From JBLIKP01 sp047635375 (lineage in GTDB: Bacteria; Bacteroidota; Bacteroidia; Sphingobacteriales; Sphingobacteriaceae): a DNA stretch of 9,594 bases. The position numbers and the translations under genes are program-made. The stretch spans positions 1-9,594 of the forward strand of contig JBLIKP010000089.1 in assembly GCA_047635375.1 (NCBI GenBank), written 5' to 3'. Every line of letters begins with the position of its first letter. The first letter of the stretch is position 1. The notes beneath the pieces were generated by a model. It was given only the letters and a program-made list of their open reading frames with translations, had not been told where the DNA came from and ran no database searches. Of this stretch, positions 6,478 to 9,594 are shown in pieces.

Positions 6478-6932
6478 TCGACCTTTTCCATTGAAAAATC
6501 TATAACCCTTTCAGTATTCCAAACAGATGCTGAGAGGGTTTCCTTTTTTACATGGTACTTTATGTGCGTTGGGAAATCGTGATCCAAATTTTGAAATACC
6601 CATCCCTCATTATCATTTTGAGTTAGCGTGAAAAAGGTAAGGTCATCGTTTTCCGGAACTTCGGCGGCAAGCCAAAACATATTTTTTTCCGTAAAAAGGT
6701 ATAATTCTTCAAGGATTTGGGTGTCGGAATTAGCAATATAGAATGAAGTCCCTAAAATTCTATTCTGCGCTGAATCGAATCTCCAATATTCAAAGACTCC
6801 AGAATCATCATTAGATTTCCACGTTCCTTCAATCATTCGGAAATCGTCAATTGAAAGTTTATGCGGACTACATCCTAAAATTGAAGTAGCAATAATTGAA
6901 GCTAAAATAAATTTAGGAAGCAGTAATCTCAT
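6474..6932 (-). CDS. DUF6265-like lipoprotein
   Basis: The 152-residue protein has a clear lipoprotein signal peptide (MRLLLPKFILASIIATSILG, Cys21), so it is probably anchored in the envelope. The mature part has IEGTWKS near its start, EYWRFD, LGTSFYI, ELYLF and NLDHDFPTHIKYH. The order W..W-type opening, E-x-W, and a 'HDFP..I.Y' ending fits the DUF6265 beta-rich (calycin-like) family as I remember it; no biochemical function is known for that family. The start is fixed by the signal peptide even though the first 20 nt lie inside the end of the upstream thioredoxin-fold gene in another frame. That overlap points to co-transcription and coupled translation. The stop overlaps the glyA stop by 4 nt on the opposite strand. 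Confidence 0.78.
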   Translation of the reverse strand: MRLLLPKFILASIIATSILGCSPHKLSIDDFRMIEGTWKSNDDSGVFEYWRFDSAQNRILGTSFYIANSDTQILEELYLFTEKNMFWLAAEVPENDDLTFFTLTQNDNEGWVFQNLDHDFPTHIKYHVKKETLSASVWNTERVIDFSMEKVD

Positions 6933-8142
6933 TTATTGTTTTGTTAAATTCATTAAGCCATTTTTCGTAATACTCTCCAGTCCCCGGACCTGAAAATCCA
7001 GTGTGAATTTTTACAACTTCATGTTTTTGATTTAGAAAGATTGTCGTTGGAAAGGAAAGAATATGGTTAAGCATCGGAAGTGTTTCTGCAGCTTCTTTTT
7101 TGCTACTAGTTCCAGCAATTAATAGTGGATAATCCACGCCAAATCTTGCTTTAAGCCTTTTTACGCTTTTGGCGGCGATTTCAAACTTTGGACTATGCTC
7201 GTAAGCAAGGGCGACAATTTCAAGGTTAGCGGGTTTTTCCTCATAAAAATCTGATAAAAATTGAGTTTCATCCATGCAGTTTGGACACCATGAACCCATA
7301 ATTTGAATTATCATGGCCTTGCCTTCAAATTTTGAATCGGCGAGTGAAATGGTGTCGCCCTTTAAATTTGGAAAACTAAAATCAAATTTATCATACCCTT
7401 CCTTTAAGTAGGTAAGCGCATAGGCATCAGGAAGTGTTACATTTTCATTTTTTACAGCAGTCCAATTTTCATGGTAAGTGGTTCCAGAGTAAAACGAGCC
7501 ATCCACTAATTCGCCTGCATCGTTTATTTTAGCCGTAAAAATAAAGGCGTGAGAACCGTCAAAGCAGCTTAACGAAACTTGCGCCCCATCTACGTTACCT
7601 TCTAAAAACCTGTAGTCTCCAGTTGCGGTTAGAAACGTCCCCGTAAGCTTATTTCCTTCTTGTTTAAATTCCCCAATTGCTTTGGTGGTGTCTTTACCGT
7701 CGTAAAGGAAAGTCACGTCCCATTTGCCGCTAATATTGGCATTCGCTGGTGACGGAGATTTAGAAAAGCGATAGTCTTCATCGGCTATAGCCGAAAAAGG
7801 CATTGAAACGGTTTTGGTGTCTCCATAATGTTTAAGCCATTCACCTTTAAGGGTGTTGTTTTTAAGTGTGGCGACAATTTCCGAATCGAAAATCGGCATT
7901 TTTAGGTGAAACGAATCTCCATTTAGGTATAGCTCATCGGCAACAATTTCCTCCTCACCGTTTTTAACCACCACCATTTGTTTTTCACCCACATTGCCAA
8001 CTTCAAACGTAAATGGAAGTTCAACTCCGGCTTCGTTTGTTAGCGTGGCGCGCCATGTAGTGTTTTTCAAAGTTTCTGATTTTTGTTGAGTACAAGCACT
8101 AATAAATAGTGAAATAGTTAATGTGGCGATGAGTAATCTCAT
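6913..8142 (-). CDS. TlpA/ResA-like thioredoxin-fold lipoprotein with N-terminal beta-rich domain
   Basis: The 409-residue protein has a lipoprotein signal peptide (MRLLIATLTISLFISAC, Cys17). Residues about 25-235 form a Thr/Gly-rich, beta-rich region of unclear family, perhaps two repeats of a calycin-like fold (NTTWRATL near 27; SGKWDVTFLYDGKD near 138, followed by LTGTFLTATGDYRFLEG). From about 252 a thioredoxin-fold domain of the AhpC-TSA/Redoxin type begins (FPNLKGDTISLAD), with the active site GSWCPNC at 283-289 and the cis-proline segment SFPTTIFL near 363-370. It is expected to act as an extracytoplasmic thiol-disulfide reductase, as TlpA and ResA do. The gene follows the AsmA-like gene by 6 nt and overlaps the DUF6265-like gene by 20 nt. 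The first 11 nt of both lipoprotein genes are identical. Confidence 0.88.
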   Translation of the reverse strand: MRLLIATLTISLFISACTQQKSETLKNTTWRATLTNEAGVELPFTFEVGNVGEKQMVVVKNGEEEIVADELYLNGDSFHLKMPIFDSEIVATLKNNTLKGEWLKHYGDTKTVSMPFSAIADEDYRFSKSPSPANANISGKWDVTFLYDGKDTTKAIGEFKQEGNKLTGTFLTATGDYRFLEGNVDGAQVSLSCFDGSHAFIFTAKINDAGELVDGSFYSGTTYHENWTAVKNENVTLPDAYALTYLKEGYDKFDFSFPNLKGDTISLADSKFEGKAMIIQIMGSWCPNCMDETQFLSDFYEEKPANLEIVALAYEHSPKFEIAAKSVKRLKARFGVDYPLLIAGTSSKKEAAETLPMLNHILSFPTTIFLNQKHEVVKIHTGFSGPGTGEYYEKWLNEFNKTINEITAS

Positions 8143-8148
8143 GATGGT

Positions 8149-9594
8149 TTATTTGGGTCCGAATATTTTATTTAATCCTTTTTTTGCTTCTTCTTTAGCT
8201 TTTTTCTTGGCCTCTTCCTTTAGTCTTTCTACCTCAGCTTTTGCTTTTTCTTCTGCCTCTTTTTTCTTTCTTTCAAATTCTGCTTTGATTTTGTCCTCCG
8301 CAGCCTTCTTTTTTTGTTCGGCATCCAATCGTAGCCTTTCTTTTTCGGCGTTAAGCTGCTTTGTAAGGGCCTCTTTTTTGTCGTTTAGCGCGTTTTTTGC
8401 TGCATCTTTTAAATCATTTTTCAAGTTAGAGACTTGTTCTCTTAAATCTAAAGTAACTTTTGGGTCATTAACCGTGCCTCCAACAAAAGCATTTACGGCG
8501 ACAGTTTCTCCAAGTTTGACTGGCGAACCCGCCGAACTGGCCTTTGAAACAAGTCCTTCAAGCATTGAATTGGCACCGCCGCCAAACTCAGCACGCGGAA
8601 TATTGAACTTTAATTTATAATCGATAGTTTGGTCTAGACCGTTACTGCCTTTTACATCCATTACCAAGTTCCCCTGTTTTACTTTAAAAGGTTTAACAAT
8701 TACTTTTCCGTTTTCAAACGCAAAACTCAATTTTGTATCTCTTAGTTGTAGGGTCTGATATTTTGGCATTTTTAATGCCCCAGCAGTCGCTGTTAAAGGC
8801 TTGAACCCTTCAATAACTCCTTTTGCAATATTCATTAATCCTTCACCATTTAATGATTCTAAAATGGGAGATAAATCCTTATTGAGGTCTCCTGTTAGTT
8901 GCATTTTTGTAGTGAATGTTCCTTTAATAAATCCTGCTATTGGGGCTAGTTGTTGAATGGCGACAAAGCTTTTGTAAGTTTGAGCGATGTCTAAATTAGT
9001 GACGTCTAAGTCAAAGTTTACCCCTGGATTTTCAATATTTTTTGAATCGTAAAATCCATTCATCCCTATCTGTCCGCCAAGGGTTGATAAACGAACTCCT
9101 TGGAAGGTTAATTTTTCGTCCTTTACAATTATATTTCCTTCAAAGTTCTTGATGTCTAGATCGTCATAGATTAAATTATCGATAGAAGATCTGAGAATAA
9201 AATCAATATTAGCAGGAATTTTGACTGCTTCAAACGGTGCCGATTCAGCTTCCGTTTCTGCAGGAGTCTCATTATTGTCGGCCATTAATTCATTGAAATC
9301 AATTGTTCCAGAGTTCAAGTTTAATGTACCCTTAAGGGTTTCTCCAGCTAATGCAAAGCCTAAGTAATTGTATAAATATCCTTTTAAGGCAAAATCACTT
9401 TTCCCAAAATTCGCTTTGAAATCACGAAGTTCCAAGGCCTGAGGAGAAACAATAAAGTCCATATTGCTGATAGCCAAACTTACAGGTAAATCTGCTGCTT
9501 GATAGTTGAATTTTGACAGCTTTAAGGTTCCCAAAGCGTTAAATAAATCAGGCCGTCCAGCATCTAAATAAGATTTCTTTCCAGCTAAGGAAAC
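8149..9594 (-). CDS. AsmA-like protein, C-terminal part, cut by the window edge
   Basis: The frame is open to the right edge: 481 residues are visible, beginning VSLAGKKSYLDAGRPDLFNA. A TTG at 9532-9534 is just an internal Leu codon and not a start. The body alternates short beta-strand-like segments (LNLNSGTIDFNELM, GQIGMNGFYDSKN, GVNFDLDVTNLDI, GTFTTKMQLTGDL), as in the C-terminal region of AsmA/TamB-type envelope proteins of the bridge-like lipid-transfer superfamily. A membrane anchor is expected in the missing N-terminus. The last 99 residues (about 383-481) are almost purely Lys, Glu and Ala with Leu, a long charged helix or coiled coil ending KKGLNKIFGPK. The gene leads the cluster with the two lipoproteins downstream. 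AsmA identity is from pattern and repeat style; the exact subfamily is unknown. Confidence 0.82.
   Translation of the reverse strand, partial: VSLAGKKSYLDAGRPDLFNALGTLKLSKFNYQAADLPVSLAISNMDFIVSPQALELRDFKANFGKSDFALKGYLYNYLGFALAGETLKGTLNLNSGTIDFNELMADNNETPAETEAESAPFEAVKIPANIDFILRSSIDNLIYDDLDIKNFEGNIIVKDEKLTFQGVRLSTLGGQIGMNGFYDSKNIENPGVNFDLDVTNLDIAQTYKSFVAIQQLAPIAGFIKGTFTTKMQLTGDLNKDLSPILESLNGEGLMNIAKGVIEGFKPLTATAGALKMPKYQTLQLRDTKLSFAFENGKVIVKPFKVKQGNLVMDVKGSNGLDQTIDYKLKFNIPRAEFGGGANSMLEGLVSKASSAGSPVKLGETVAVNAFVGGTVNDPKVTLDLREQVSNLKNDLKDAAKNALNDKKEALTKQLNAEKERLRLDAEQKKKAAEDKIKAEFERKKKEAEEKAKAEVERLKEEAKKKAKEEAKKGLNKIFGPK

Noticed and set aside
8123..8620. Plus-strand 165-residue ORF rich in Ser, Phe and Ala
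   Set aside because: It is the complement of the Lys/Glu/Ala coiled-coil tail of the AsmA-like gene; the low-complexity composition follows from that.
9532..9534. TTG start for the AsmA-like gene
   Set aside because: The frame stays open for 20 more codons to the window edge with AsmA-like sequence on both sides, so this is an internal Leu codon.

Overview
The window looks like Bacteroidota DNA, most likely of the Flavobacteriales type. This is inferred from the AT-rich composition, the lack of Shine-Dalgarno sequences, a TAnnTTTG-type -7 element before glyA, many small lipoproteins, and families common in that phylum: a Bacteroidota-style SSS symporter, a DUF6265-like lipoprotein, an AsmA-like protein and a TlpA-like lipoprotein. 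There are no rRNA, tRNA, CRISPR, phage or insertion-sequence genes. Only glyA is on the plus strand.

Right part (6474-9594, minus strand). A tight cluster reads from the right edge: a truncated AsmA-like protein with a long Lys/Glu/Ala coiled-coil tail, then 6 nt further a TlpA/ResA-like thioredoxin-fold lipoprotein, then, overlapping by 20 nt, a DUF6265-like lipoprotein. All three are probably envelope proteins. The last gene meets glyA tail to tail with a 4-nt overlap, leaving no room for a terminator between them.

Centre (5002-6477). A divergent intergenic region separates glyA (serine hydroxymethyltransferase, plus strand) from a sugar-phosphate nucleotidyltransferase (minus strand). A 7-bp perfect inverted repeat covers the probable glyA -7 element and ends 5 nt before its ATG.

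Middle left (2474-5001, minus strand). The nucleotidyltransferase is followed, through a TAATG stop/start overlap, by a short lipoprotein that looks like only the N-terminus of a larger protein. Next comes a decayed gene with an in-frame stop and a 1-nt frameshift, and 3 nt later an intact BASS (bile acid:Na+ symporter family) transporter. The spacing looks like an operon whose middle genes are breaking down.

Left (153-2200, minus strand). A short operon holds an unlisted 38-residue one-helix membrane protein (2084-2200), an SSS-family Na+/solute symporter overlapping it by ATGA, and 6 nt later a 74-residue protein resembling Bacteroidota type II antitoxins, with no toxin visible in the remaining 152 nt. 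The small membrane protein coupled to the symporter, and the orphan antitoxin-like protein behind it, are the least explained parts of the window. The left edge holds a possible REP-like fragment and a hairpin.
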